Source: Pigmentiphaga aceris (GTDB lineage Bacteria; Pseudomonadota; Gammaproteobacteria; Burkholderiales; Burkholderiaceae_B). Taken from it: a DNA stretch of 64,000 nucleotides. Location of the stretch: NCBI RefSeq assembly GCF_008119665.1, contig NZ_CP043046.1, positions 4,960,001 through 5,024,000 on the forward strand, in the 5' to 3' direction. Positions 21,196 through 33,395 of the stretch are shown piece after piece (the first letter of the stretch is position 1; every line of letters starts with the position of its first letter). A model generated the notes under the pieces. It worked only from the letters and a program-made list of their open reading frames with translations. It was not told where the DNA came from and searched no databases. The position numbers and the translations under genes are program-made.

Positions 21196-21220
21196 GCCGC
21201 CCAAAGGCGGCATACGTTTT
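21196..21220. terminator. Bidirectional terminator-like hairpin
   Basis: A 6-bp GC stem GCCGCC-CAAA-GGCGGC has a T stretch a few bases downstream on the plus strand (21217-21221). A run of A upstream supplies U on the minus-strand transcript. Its location between convergent genes fits transcription termination on both strands. Confidence 0.5.
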
Positions 21221-21240
21221 TAACCAAGAAATCTTGAAGG

Positions 21241-21343
21241 CGTGGGTGGTGGGGCCGTGGCGGCTGCCCTTCTGGACAAGGTGGAGGGCGGAGACCCGAC
21301 GCCAAGGTCAAGCGGGGCAGACGCTACGGCCCCACCACCCGCG
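21241..21343. repeat. Long interrupted inverted repeat (about 28 paired bases)
   Basis: A perfect 15-bp arm (21244-21258 with 21326-21340) is extended outward by a G-U and two Watson-Crick pairs. It extends inward by further pairs including CTGCCC (21264-21269) with GGGCAG (21315-21320). The loop region of about 45 bases may pair internally. It lies 40 bases beyond the end of rsmA. It could be a structured RNA, a cruciform-forming element or a decayed palindromic mobile element. Confidence 0.75.
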
Positions 21344-21381
21344 ACTGACTAAAGAACGCCAACACAACTACAAAACCAAAC

Positions 21382-22212
21382 TCAATCGTCCGAAGCATCC
21401 GAGTCAGCAACCGGCTCCATGATCGTCCCGCTCCCCACTCGCCCCGCCGCATACAACGCATCCGCCAGCCCAATGAACTGCGCCACGCTCAAAGCCTCAG
21501 CCCGCGATGTATCCGCAATGCCCAAGGCTTCCCACGGCACATCCGGTGCCCAATCCGCCAACACCCGCCGCAGCATCTTCCGGCGCTGCCCGAAGGCCCG
21601 CGCCACCACCTGCTCGAACGCCAGCTCACTCTTCGGCTTCAACCGCTCCGCACCCAGCGGAATCATGCGCACAATCGCCGACACCACACGCGGCGGCGGA
21701 TCGAAACACTCCGGCGGCACATCGAACAGCTTTTCAATGTCATACCGCGCCTGCAACATCACCGACAGACGACCGTAATCACTGTCGCCGGGCTGCGCCA
21801 CCATGCGATCGATCACCTCACGCTGCAACATGAAATGCTGGTCATAGACCAGATCGGCCACCGCACGCAGATGGAACAGCAGGGGGCTGGAAATGTTGTA
21901 CGGCAGATTGCCGACAATGCGCTGACGCGGACCGAACTCGGTGAAATCCACCTGCAGCACATCGGCCTCGGTAATGCTCAGACGCTCCGGGGTATGCTGC
22001 CTGCGCAGACGTGCAGCCAAGTCGCGGTCGATCTCGATCACCCGCAGATGATCGAGTTTTTCCAGCAAGGGAAGGGTCAGCGCCGACAGGCCGGGACCGA
22101 TTTCGATCACCAGATCGGTGCGACGCGGATTGACCGCGCGGACAATGCCGTCGGTGATGCTTTGATCGACCAGGAAATGCTGGCCGAAGCGCTTGCGCGC
22201 CTGATGTTTCAT
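21382..22212 (-). CDS. rsmA: 16S rRNA (adenine1518-N6/adenine1519-N6)-dimethyltransferase
   Basis: The KsgA/RsmA SAM-dependent enzyme that dimethylates two adjacent adenines in the 3' terminal hairpin of 16S rRNA. The start [14 protein letters not shown] is the family N-terminus. The SAM site is [14 protein letters not shown] and the catalytic block is [14 protein letters not shown]. It is 276 residues, normal length, with a slightly acidic C-terminal tail. Its start overlaps the pdxA stop by four bases. It is the last gene of the lptD-surA-pdxA-rsmA operon, a classical proteobacterial order. Confidence 0.97.
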   Translation of the reverse strand: MKHQARKRFGQHFLVDQSITDGIVRAVNPRRTDLVIEIGPGLSALTLPLLEKLDHLRVIEIDRDLAARLRRQHTPERLSITEADVLQVDFTEFGPRQRIVGNLPYNISSPLLFHLRAVADLVYDQHFMLQREVIDRMVAQPGDSDYGRLSVMLQARYDIEKLFDVPPECFDPPPRVVSAIVRMIPLGAERLKPKSELAFEQVVARAFGQRRKMLRRVLADWAPDVPWEALGIADTSRAEALSVAQFIGLADALYAAGRVGSGTIMEPVADSDASDD

Positions 22213-23204
22213 GACTGACTCGACAAAGACGGGTCGACCATCGCGACCGCCGTGGAAATGGCTTGCAGCAGGCTGCCGACATCGGCACGGCCGGTGCCGG
22301 CCAGGTCCAACGCGGTGCCATGGTCAACCGACGTGCGGACGTAGGGCAGCCCAAGCGTGATATTGACGCCCAGGCCAAAGCTTGCGTGCTTCAGCACGGG
22401 CAGCCCCTGGTCGTGGTACATCGCCAGCACCGCATCGTACGGAGCCACAATGGACGGTACGAACAAAGTGTCGGCGGGGAAAGGTCCGTGCAAGGCGATG
22501 CCTTCAGCGCGCAATGCGGCCAGCGCCGGCTCGATCACCTCGATCTCTTCACGCCCAAGATAACCGCCCTCACCTGCATGCGGGTTCAGCCCGCACACGG
22601 CAATCGACGGGCGGGCAATGCCGAAACGCTTGCGCAGGTCGGCATCCAGAATGTGAATGATCTCGGCCAGCAATGGACCGGTGATGGCATCGGGCACGGC
22701 GCGCAGCGGCAAATGGGTGGTGACCAGTGCGACCCGCAGGCCGCCGCCCACCAGCATCATCACCACACGCGGCACGCCGGCACGTTCTTGCAGATATTCG
22801 GTATGGCCCGAGAAGCTCAGGCCAGCCTGGTTGATGATGCCCTTGTGCACCGGTGCGGTGACGATGGCGTCTGCCGCACCAGCGTCGACCAGCGCAATCG
22901 CGCGGTCCAGCGTTTCGATCACATAGTCGCTGTTGGCAAGCACCAATTGTCCGGCCGGTGCCGGCATCCGCAAGGACACCGGTTCCACATCGACACCCGC
23001 CAGACCGGCGAATTCGCCGCCACGACTGCGCAGCAATTCTGCATCGCCGATCAGGCTGAGCCGCAGATCGGTGCCCGCAGGCACGCGCATGCCGTCAGGT
23101 GCCGCAACCCGCCCTGCCCGCCAATCCGCAAACCACCGGGCAGCCGCCACGGCAAGTTCGGGACCGACGCCAGCCGGTTCGCCGGTCGTCAGCACCAGAC
23201 GCAT
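22209..23204 (-). CDS. pdxA: 4-hydroxythreonine-4-phosphate dehydrogenase
   Basis: Oxidises 4-phosphohydroxy-L-threonine in pyridoxal 5'-phosphate synthesis, using NAD and a divalent metal. Recognisable blocks are [12 protein letters not shown] at the N-terminus, [23 protein letters not shown] and [12 protein letters not shown], the last carrying a metal-ligand His and Asp. The ATG with position 23204 gives 331 residues; the frame is open further upstream but the added part overlaps the end of surA and is not conserved. It sits between surA and rsmA. Confidence 0.96.
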   Translation of the reverse strand: MRLVLTTGEPAGVGPELAVAAARWFADWRAGRVAAPDGMRVPAGTDLRLSLIGDAELLRSRGGEFAGLAGVDVEPVSLRMPAPAGQLVLANSDYVIETLDRAIALVDAGAADAIVTAPVHKGIINQAGLSFSGHTEYLQERAGVPRVVMMLVGGGLRVALVTTHLPLRAVPDAITGPLLAEIIHILDADLRKRFGIARPSIAVCGLNPHAGEGGYLGREEIEVIEPALAALRAEGIALHGPFPADTLFVPSIVAPYDAVLAMYHDQGLPVLKHASFGLGVNITLGLPYVRTSVDHGTALDLAGTGRADVGSLLQAISTAVAMVDPSLSSQS

Positions 23205-23209
23205 GTCGT

Positions 23210-24730
23210 TCAACCGCCAGCCGGCGGATCCAGACGGATCTCGACGTAGGCACGGTCGCGCAGTTGGCGTGCCCAATCCTCGTAGGTCTGGTCGATCTTG
23301 CGATCACGCAGGGCCTGGCGAGTGGTCACACGTTGGCGCTCGGCCGAGACGTCCTGGGTGCGACGCTCTTCGACCTGGATCAAGTGCCAGCCGAAGGGCG
23401 ACTGCACGGGTTCGCTGATCTGGCCAAGCTGCAGGCCATCCATGACACGTTCGAATTCCGGCACGGTTTCGCCCGGCGACAACCAGCCCAGCTCGCCGCC
23501 TTGCGGAGCGCTGCCGTCATTGGAGTACTGACGTGCCATGTCGGCAAAGCTCACACCGTTGACCAGACGCTGACGAATATCGGACAGGCGCTGACGTACT
23601 TGGTCGTTGTTCAGCACCTCAGTAGTACGGATCAGAATGTGACGAGCACGGGTCTGTTGAACCGGCATCGGAGCCACGTCGGGCACACCCGAGCTGCCCT
23701 TGCGGTCCACCAGCTTCAGAATGTGGAAGCCGTTGCCGCTCTGGATCACCTCACTGACCTGGCCGGCGTTCAAACGGGCCACGGCATCGGTGAACAGTTG
23801 CGGCCAGCGGTCCGACGGGCGCGTGCCCAGGTCGCCACCACGCAGGGCTTCTTCACCGTCAGACGATGCGGCAGCCAAACGGGCAAAGTCAGTCGGACCG
23901 GCAGCTTGGTTGCGCAGGCCCTCGGCCTTTGCACGCAGGGCGGCAATACGGTCAGGCGACGAGCCTTCCGGCACACGCACCAGAATCTGCGCAAGCGCCA
24001 GTTGCGATACGCCGCCACCCGCCTGCCCGGCCTGATCCTGCAAGGCGGCATCGACTTCGGCTTCGCTGACTTGCACCTGGCTGTCGACCGCACGCTCACG
24101 CGCGCGCACCATCACGATCTCGCGACGCAGGTCTTCACGGTAATCCGCGAACGGCACGCCGTCGCGTTCCAGCTGATCGCGCATCTGGTTGACGGTTACG
24201 CGATTCTGTTCGGCAATACGGCCCACGGCACGATCAAGCTGCGCGTCATCGATACGGATACCCATGTCGGCGGCTTCCTGCAACTGCGTGCGCTCGACAA
24301 TCATGCGCTCCAGCACTTGGCGCTGCAGCACGTTTTCCGGCGGCAGGGCAATGTTCTGGCGGCTCAGCGTGATGCGGGCGGCTTGAAGGCGCTTGTCCAG
24401 TTCACGTCGGGTGATTGCGTCACGATTGACGATGGCCACAATCTCGTCGGCAAGCTGCGGACCGCGTGACGAGCTGCTCGACGCAGCAGCAGGTGCCGCC
24501 GGCAGGCGGGTGAATGGCTGGGGTGCCTGAGGCTGCTGGGTAGGCGGCTGCACCATCACCGGCGAACCGGAACCCAGGGACGGGCGCGACGGCCCGCCAG
24601 CACCACCACCATCCTGGCCGGGCATGCGCAGTCCTTGTGCCATCGCGGGGATGGCAGCGGACGACATCAGGGTCACCAGCAGCGCCGACACGGCGGGACG
24701 GGTCAATCGGGTCAAACTAGTCGATCGCAT
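23210..24730 (-). CDS. surA: Periplasmic chaperone and peptidyl-prolyl isomerase SurA
   Basis: The main periplasmic chaperone for outer-membrane beta-barrel proteins, including LptD encoded just upstream. A signal peptide ends around SSAAIPAMAQ. A Pro/Ser/Gln-rich linker precedes the N-terminal SurA domain (begins near LADEIVAIVNRDAIT). Two parvulin domains follow; the second has ARHILIRTTE, GELGWLSPGETVPEFE and SPFGWHLIQVEER. At 506 residues it is longer than E. coli SurA (428), as in related betaproteobacteria. Its ATG overlaps the lptD stop by one base. Confidence 0.96.
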   Translation of the reverse strand: MRSTSLTRLTRPAVSALLVTLMSSAAIPAMAQGLRMPGQDGGGAGGPSRPSLGSGSPVMVQPPTQQPQAPQPFTRLPAAPAAASSSSSRGPQLADEIVAIVNRDAITRRELDKRLQAARITLSRQNIALPPENVLQRQVLERMIVERTQLQEAADMGIRIDDAQLDRAVGRIAEQNRVTVNQMRDQLERDGVPFADYREDLRREIVMVRARERAVDSQVQVSEAEVDAALQDQAGQAGGGVSQLALAQILVRVPEGSSPDRIAALRAKAEGLRNQAAGPTDFARLAAASSDGEEALRGGDLGTRPSDRWPQLFTDAVARLNAGQVSEVIQSGNGFHILKLVDRKGSSGVPDVAPMPVQQTRARHILIRTTEVLNNDQVRQRLSDIRQRLVNGVSFADMARQYSNDGSAPQGGELGWLSPGETVPEFERVMDGLQLGQISEPVQSPFGWHLIQVEERRTQDVSAERQRVTTRQALRDRKIDQTYEDWARQLRDRAYVEIRLDPPAGG

Positions 24731-27000
24731 TACTCGTACCTTTCAAACACTGAGCCAGCAGGCGCCGACGGATTGATGGTCTGATAACCGGGAATACCAC
24801 GTCGCAAAGCCTGGAACGGACTCGATCCGATTCGCGACAGGCCGGTAAGTTCCAATTGCACGAAGAGCGCAGTGGTCGCTTCGTCCTTCGCCACGGCATA
24901 GCGCTGGCCTACGACACGCAGGGCCCAGCAGCAATCGCTCTTGTATTCCAGACCGGCCAGCATCTCGATGATGCGGTTGTCTTCGAAGGAATAATCCACG
25001 CGACCCACACCGAACCATTGACGCGACAAGGGCCACTGGAAGGCCACATCGACCTGTTCCTGGGCCAGACGGCTGGCGGCCTGACGTTGCTGTCGTACCG
25101 AGACGGCAACGGTGCTCAGGCGTGCAGGCTGCCAGCGTGTTGTGACCGTCGTGCGGGCCAATCGGTCGATCTGCGTATTGTATTGCACCGTCGCTTCGGC
25201 ACTCAGGCTCTGGGTCAGTGCACCGTAGACCGAGAACAGGAAGTCGGAACGCCCGTCGGTACGTGCTTCCTGACCCGGGAAGGACACGCGCTGGTCAGAG
25301 AAGTACACGCGCTGCGCGCCCATGACCCGAGCACGCTCCACACCGGTCTTGGGGTCCAGCCAGCGGCTGGTCAGGGCGGCGGTCAGCTGATTGGCGTCAG
25401 CGATCCGGTCCCAGCCCGAGAACAGGTTTTCGGAAAACACCTGGGCAAAGTTGAAGTCGGCCAAATCGGTGTCGAACAGCGGCAGGCGGTCCTGATTGCG
25501 ATACGGCACGCGCAGGTAGTACAAGCGCGGTTCCAGCGTTTGCGTGACCGGTGCTTTGAACACCGTGGTGTCACGCTCGAACACCAGGCCGCTGTCCACC
25601 GACATGATCGGCACGACGCGGGACTGGCTGAACGACTGATTGCCATTGAACGAATCGACCTGGTATTGCGTCAGGTGAACGCCGACCTTCGGGATGATGA
25701 AGCCGCCCGGGCGAACCATTGGATACGAGATGGTCGGATAGGCGTAGGCACGGCTGCCATCGGCAGTGGTGGAATGCGTGAAGCGCGAAACGTCGCTTTC
25801 CATCCGCAGGTCCAGGCCACCCCAGTCGTAACGGGCACCTTCCAGATGCAACTGGCGGCGATCGTAGGGCGGCGAAATCGGTGCCTTCGGGTCCTGAAGG
25901 GTCTGATAGCTCAGAGTGCGGGCATAACCCGACCAGTATTCGCTGCCCCAGGTCAGCATCGCCGACTGCTCAAGCGTGACGGCAGATGCCTGCCCCAGCG
26001 AGGTGGTCGTGAAATCGCGGAAGTACTGGTCGTCGGAAGCCTTGGCGTAGTTCCAGTTCAAGCCGAAACCGTTACCCAGATTCTGCGTGTGCCGGCTGGC
26101 GAAGAAGTAGCGGTCCGACCCGTAACGGCTGTCACCGGGCAGGTATTCGCCATGCAGTTCGCCGTTGTACGAAGGCTCCAGATAGCGGAAGTCGCCCGCC
26201 AGCTGCACACCACGCTTGCTCATGGTGTGCGTCGTCAACGTGGCGTCACGGTTGGGCGCAATGTTGAAGTAGTACGGCACCGTCGCTTCGATACCGTTCT
26301 TGCTGTTGATGCCGAAGCTCGGCACCAGGAAGCCGGATTTGCGCTCGTCATTGATCGGGAACGACATGATCGGCGACGCCAGGATCGGCACGTCCTTGAA
26401 ATAGATCACGCCGTTGTAACCAATGCCCTCGCCTTTTTCGTAGTCGAGGTCGACTCGCTTGGCGCGCAGTTCCCAGGCCGGTACCGCGCAATCGCAACCG
26501 GTATAGATGGTGTCTTCCAGCCGGACACGGCGGTTGCTGCGGAACTGCATCTTGCGTGCGGTACCGCTTGCGCCATTGGTGCCCAGATAGAACTTGGGCT
26601 GGTCGAAGACGCCTTCGCCGGTGGACAGATTGAGCTTCAGGCTCGGGCCGGTGACCAGATTGCCGTCACGCAGCAGACGCACGCGGCCAGTGGCCTCGAT
26701 CTCGTCTTCCACTTGGCGGTAATCGATCAGATCGCCTTTGAGCACGGTGCCACCACGACGCCATTCACCATTGCCGCGCAGGCGAGTGCTGGAGTCGGTG
26801 TCACCGTCGATCTGATCGGCTTCCAGGAATGTGCGCTGCTGATCAGCAGACGCGGGCGGTGCGGTCACCAGGCCGGGGGCCAGTTTCAGACCAGGGACCA
26901 ACAATTCGCCGTCGGCGGCGGCCGACGGCTTGGTCTGCGCGTTGGCGGCAGGAACCAGACACATCGCGGCGAGCAGGCTGAGCCAGCGTATCGATTGCAC
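24730..27000 (-). CDS. lptD: LPS-assembly protein LptD
   Basis: The outer-membrane beta-barrel that, with LptE, inserts lipopolysaccharide into the outer leaflet. A cleavable signal ends at PAANAQ. The N-terminal OstA/LptA-like beta-jellyroll covers about residues 60-190 (RLRGNGEWRRGGTVLKGD). The barrel follows and ends with aromatic residues. Disulfide cysteines are in the expected places: a CDC pair (YTGCDCAVP, near residue 166) and an adjacent CC pair (KSDCCWALR, near residue 690). The start appears to be GTG, without a good Shine-Dalgarno. It is divergent from amgK across 99 bases. Confidence 0.96.
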   Translation of the reverse strand: MQSIRWLSLLAAMCLVPAANAQTKPSAAADGELLVPGLKLAPGLVTAPPASADQQRTFLEADQIDGDTDSSTRLRGNGEWRRGGTVLKGDLIDYRQVEDEIEATGRVRLLRDGNLVTGPSLKLNLSTGEGVFDQPKFYLGTNGASGTARKMQFRSNRRVRLEDTIYTGCDCAVPAWELRAKRVDLDYEKGEGIGYNGVIYFKDVPILASPIMSFPINDERKSGFLVPSFGINSKNGIEATVPYYFNIAPNRDATLTTHTMSKRGVQLAGDFRYLEPSYNGELHGEYLPGDSRYGSDRYFFASRHTQNLGNGFGLNWNYAKASDDQYFRDFTTTSLGQASAVTLEQSAMLTWGSEYWSGYARTLSYQTLQDPKAPISPPYDRRQLHLEGARYDWGGLDLRMESDVSRFTHSTTADGSRAYAYPTISYPMVRPGGFIIPKVGVHLTQYQVDSFNGNQSFSQSRVVPIMSVDSGLVFERDTTVFKAPVTQTLEPRLYYLRVPYRNQDRLPLFDTDLADFNFAQVFSENLFSGWDRIADANQLTAALTSRWLDPKTGVERARVMGAQRVYFSDQRVSFPGQEARTDGRSDFLFSVYGALTQSLSAEATVQYNTQIDRLARTTVTTRWQPARLSTVAVSVRQQRQAASRLAQEQVDVAFQWPLSRQWFGVGRVDYSFEDNRIIEMLAGLEYKSDCCWALRVVGQRYAVAKDEATTALFVQLELTGLSRIGSSPFQALRRGIPGYQTINPSAPAGSVFERYE

Positions 27001-27099
27001 GGGGGGAATCTACCGAACAGTCGCGGACAGGCCGCGGTGGAAGAAAATGGGCGAAGCGCCGGCGCGAAAAAAACGCCAGCGCTCGGTATTATAGGTGCC

Positions 27100-30397
<3,298 letters not shown>

Positions 30398-30399
30398 TC

Positions 30400-31725
30400 A
30401 TGGACACCGACATTACCGTCCTGGGCGCAGGCCCCGTCGGCAGCACGCTGGCCCTGCTGCTGGCACGCCACGCGCCCGATCCGAGTCGAATCGTAGTGTG
30501 CCGTGCGGATCCGAAGCCTGTTGGGGGAAGTGCTGGTGCGGGTGCTGCCGGTCATGCTGCCGGCGCTGTCGGCGGCACGGCATCAGTCACAGCCACGCCC
30601 TCCGGCTCATCATCTGGCTCGTCACTCGGCTCCCAACCAGGCTCCCAATCCGACAAGCCTACTTCCGACCTGCGGGTACTGGCGCTCAACCACGGCAGTC
30701 GTGTCTTGCTCGAAGACCTGGGCGTGTGGCCGCAGGGCGGTTCCGAGATCCACGACATTCACGTGTCGCAACGCGGCCGGCTGGGCCGCACACGGATCAC
30801 CCGGGAAGAATTCGACGTACCGGCGCTCGGCACCGTGGTGGGCTACGAAAGCCTGCGCCGGGCGCTCGATGCGGCGGTCGATGCCAGCGGCGTGACGATT
30901 CAGCGCAGTCCTGCGTCTGATGCAGCACACATCCGGCGGCAGTTCGACACCGGGGTGGACCTGGCCCAGGGCAATCTGCGCTGGACAAGTGCCGTGGCGG
31001 TGCAGGCAGAAGGCGGCACCTTCGACGACACGCAGGCCGCTCGCCGTGCCGTGCAACATCTGCGCCGTGGCTACGACCAGCATGCCGTGATCGCCACCGT
31101 GCGTGCGCAACGCCCGCGCCCGCACGTGGCCTGGGAACGCTTCACGCGCGAAGGTCCGCTTGCGCTGCTGCCCTACCCCAGCGAAGGCCAGGCTGATCCG
31201 GCACGCCTGTCCCTGGTCTGGTGCTGCACACCCGAACGCGCCGATACGCTCATGGCCGCCGACGATGAACAATTCGCCAATGCCTTGTCCGACACCTTCG
31301 GCGACCGCCTTGGCCGTCTGAGCCCCATCGGCCCGCGTGGCCGTTTCCCGCTGGGCGTCAGCCTGCGCCGCGAGGTGGTCGATGGCCGCAGCGTGGCCAT
31401 CGGCAACGCCGCGCAGACCTTGCACCCCGTGGCAGGCCAGGGACTGAACCTGGGCCTGCGTGATGCGGCCAGACTTGCCCAAGCGCTGACCCCCTGGTTG
31501 CGCGCCCCAGGTGACGCCCCCGGCCCGCAACTGGCGGCGTTTGCGCGCGCTCGAACCGCCGACCGTTGGCTGACGACCGGGCTGACGGACTTGCTGCCAC
31601 GTGTCTTCGCCACCGGGTTCGCCCCGCTTGAGCACGCCTGTGGATTGGCCTTGCTGGGCCTGGACACCATCCAGGCGCTGCGCGCACCGCTGGCACGTCA
31701 GCTGATGCAGGGAAGGCGCGCCTAG
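30400..31725 (+). CDS. ubiH: UbiH/VisC-family FAD monooxygenase with Gly/Ser-rich insertion
   Basis: A flavin-dependent hydroxylase of ubiquinone biosynthesis, probably UbiH (2-octaprenyl-6-methoxyphenol 4-hydroxylase) because it follows pepP. Other family members (UbiF, UbiI, broad-specificity UbiM) cannot be excluded. FAD motifs: VLGAGPVGSTLALLLA at the N-terminus and GNAAQTLHPVAGQGLNLGLRDAARLA near the C-terminus. Between beta-strand 2 and the DLRVLALNHGSR block, residues about 42-88 are a Gly/Ala then Ser/Gly-rich stretch absent from typical members. This lengthens the protein to 441 residues against about 390. The rest of the fold looks intact. Confidence 0.9.
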   Translation: MDTDITVLGAGPVGSTLALLLARHAPDPSRIVVCRADPKPVGGSAGAGAAGHAAGAVGGTASVTATPSGSSSGSSLGSQPGSQSDKPTSDLRVLALNHGSRVLLEDLGVWPQGGSEIHDIHVSQRGRLGRTRITREEFDVPALGTVVGYESLRRALDAAVDASGVTIQRSPASDAAHIRRQFDTGVDLAQGNLRWTSAVAVQAEGGTFDDTQAARRAVQHLRRGYDQHAVIATVRAQRPRPHVAWERFTREGPLALLPYPSEGQADPARLSLVWCCTPERADTLMAADDEQFANALSDTFGDRLGRLSPIGPRGRFPLGVSLRREVVDGRSVAIGNAAQTLHPVAGQGLNLGLRDAARLAQALTPWLRAPGDAPGPQLAAFARARTADRWLTTGLTDLLPRVFATGFAPLEHACGLALLGLDTIQALRAPLARQLMQGRRA

Positions 31726-32055
31726 CAGGAGCGTTGGCAGGATTTGGGGGCTGATCGACGGGCAGCGGCCCATAAAAGACCCCACTCATATCACCGTTCT
31801 ACGCGCAAGCAGGTGCCGATCAAAAGGCCAGTCAGGGAGCAATCAGCCAATCCCCCCGAGATTGACCCCTGCAAAAAACCCACAAAAAGCCTGCTCCCAG
31901 ACCGGTTTGAGCGGGTATTTCAGGGCCGCCGGTCAACTCCATTTCGACGGTCCAGCAGGACGGCGCTACAATCCGCCTTCGCTTTTTCTTCCCAGACCCT
32001 TGCGAACGACCGCCGCAGCGCCGTCGGACGCCGGGTTTCTATTCCTTTTCGTTTC
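31726..32055. other. Intergenic region of 330 bases upstream of dusB
   Basis: The dusB frame is open backwards through most of it, but the translated part is unlike any Dus protein. The only regulatory element I can point to is TACAAT at 31967-31972, in a context (gctacaatcc) common for housekeeping promoters of this group, about 84 bases before the dusB ATG. Fis operons are usually growth-rate controlled from a promoter before dusB. No gene seen. Confidence 0.5.
31967..31972 (+). promoter_or_regulatory. Candidate -10 element of the dusB-fis operon
   Basis: TACAAT with a weak upstream TTCGAC (31943-31948) at 18 bases. GC-rich bases follow the -10. Predicted only. Confidence 0.4.
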
Positions 32056-33051
32056 ATGCGCATCGGTCCCCATTCCCTGCCGAACAACGTGTTTGTCGCT
32101 CCCATGGCCGGGGTGACGGACCGTCCGTATCGACAGCTGTGCAAACGGCTGGGGGCGGGTCATGCGGTGTCCGAAATGGCAGCCAGCAATCCCAAGCTGT
32201 GGGATAGCGTGAAGACCTCACGCCGCATCGACCATGCAGGCGAGATCGAACCGATTGCGGTGCAGATCGCGGGCGGCGACCCGGCCATGATGGCCGAGGC
32301 CGCGCGTTTCAACGTGGAACGCGGTGCCCGCATCATCGACATCAACATGGGCTGCCCGGTCAAGAAGGTGTGCAACGTGCTGGCCGGTTCGGCACTGCTG
32401 CGCGACGAAGACCTGGTTGCCCGCATCATCGACGCCGTGGTCAACGCGTGCGCACCGCTGGGCGTCCCGGTCACCTTGAAGACCCGCACCGGCTGGTGCC
32501 GTGACAGCCGCAATGCCATGCGCGTGGCAACCCGTGCCGAATCGCTGGGTATTGCAGCTCTGGCCTTGCACGGTCGTACCCGCCAGGACCTGTACACCGG
32601 CCAGGCAGAGTACGACACCATTCGCGCAGTGAAGGCCGAACTGAAGATTCCGGTCATCGCCAATGGCGATATCTGCACACCCGAGCAGGCACGCGACGTG
32701 CTTCAGTACACCGGTGCCGATGCCGTCATGATCGGCCGCGCAGCACAGGGCCGCCCGTGGATCTTCCGCGAAGTCGACCATTTCCTGCGCACCGGCGAGA
32801 AACTGGCACCACCCGATCACAAAGAAATGCGCGAGCTTCTGCTCGAGCATCTGGAAGACCACTACCGCTTTTATGGCGAATACACCGGTGTCCGCACGGC
32901 CCGCAAGCATATCGGCTGGTACTTGGCCGACCTGCCTGGCGGACCGGCATTCTGCGCCGGCATGAATCAGATCGAAAACACGCGTGAGCAATGGCAGGCT
33001 GTCGCCGACTGGTTCGACCAGTCCGACGAGCCCCGCGCATTGGCCGCCTGA
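32056..33051 (+). CDS. dusB: tRNA-dihydrouridine synthase B
   Basis: An FMN enzyme reducing uridine to dihydrouridine in the tRNA D-loop. The FMN-binding start is VFVAPMAGVTDRPYRQL. The catalytic cysteine is in MGCPVKKVCN. The LHGRTRQDLYTG motif and the GDICTPEQA block, where a phosphate-binding loop sits, are typical of DusB. ATG 32056 gives 331 residues, the family length. It is followed 22 bases later by fis, the conserved dusB-fis pair. Confidence 0.96.
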   Translation: MRIGPHSLPNNVFVAPMAGVTDRPYRQLCKRLGAGHAVSEMAASNPKLWDSVKTSRRIDHAGEIEPIAVQIAGGDPAMMAEAARFNVERGARIIDINMGCPVKKVCNVLAGSALLRDEDLVARIIDAVVNACAPLGVPVTLKTRTGWCRDSRNAMRVATRAESLGIAALALHGRTRQDLYTGQAEYDTIRAVKAELKIPVIANGDICTPEQARDVLQYTGADAVMIGRAAQGRPWIFREVDHFLRTGEKLAPPDHKEMRELLLEHLEDHYRFYGEYTGVRTARKHIGWYLADLPGGPAFCAGMNQIENTREQWQAVADWFDQSDEPRALAA

Positions 33052-33073
33052 GCCCACGTCCAAGGATTGAAGA

Positions 33074-33310
33074 ATGAAAGAACCCACGCTCGAAGAGTGT
33101 GTGCGCCGCAACCTCGACCGCTACTTCAAGGATGTCGACGGGGAAACCGTCAGCGGCATCTGGGATATGGTGTTGTCCGCTGTAGAGCGGCCAATGCTTG
33201 AAGTCGTGCTTTCGCACGCAGAAGGCAATCAGTCGCGTGCTGCGGACATGCTCGGCATCAATCGCAACACCTTGCGCAAGAAGCTCGACCAGTACCAGCT
33301 GAAAGTGTGA
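33074..33310 (+). CDS. fis: Nucleoid-associated DNA-binding protein Fis
   Basis: A small dimeric nucleoid protein that bends DNA and regulates stable-RNA promoters and site-specific recombination. At 78 residues it is the short betaproteobacterial form (E. coli Fis has 98). The C-terminal helix-turn-helix is highly conserved (EGNQSRAADMLGINRNTLRK), with the PMLEVVLSHAEGN helix before it. It is the second gene of the dusB operon. AAGGA sits at the right distance before the ATG. Confidence 0.97.
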   Translation: MKEPTLEECVRRNLDRYFKDVDGETVSGIWDMVLSAVERPMLEVVLSHAEGNQSRAADMLGINRNTLRKKLDQYQLKV

Positions 33311-33395
33311 CCCCATCGCCGGCCCAGTGCCGCACGCCTGCCCGCTCTCCGGCCCATCTGGCCTGTTTTTGGCCTGCACCAACGCCTAATTTCTC

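Larger units (their letters stand above)
20906..21381. other. Convergent intergenic region with hairpins, no gene recognised
   Basis: About 475 bases separate the SpmA/B-like gene (plus) from rsmA (minus). No coding potential is convincing. It contains a terminator-like hairpin near 21196-21220 and a much longer interrupted inverted repeat at 21241-21343, both listed separately. Confidence 0.6.

Noticed and set aside
31744..32055. Upstream extension of dusB
   Set aside because: Family homology begins at 32056; the added residues are unlike any Dus protein and contain the likely promoter.
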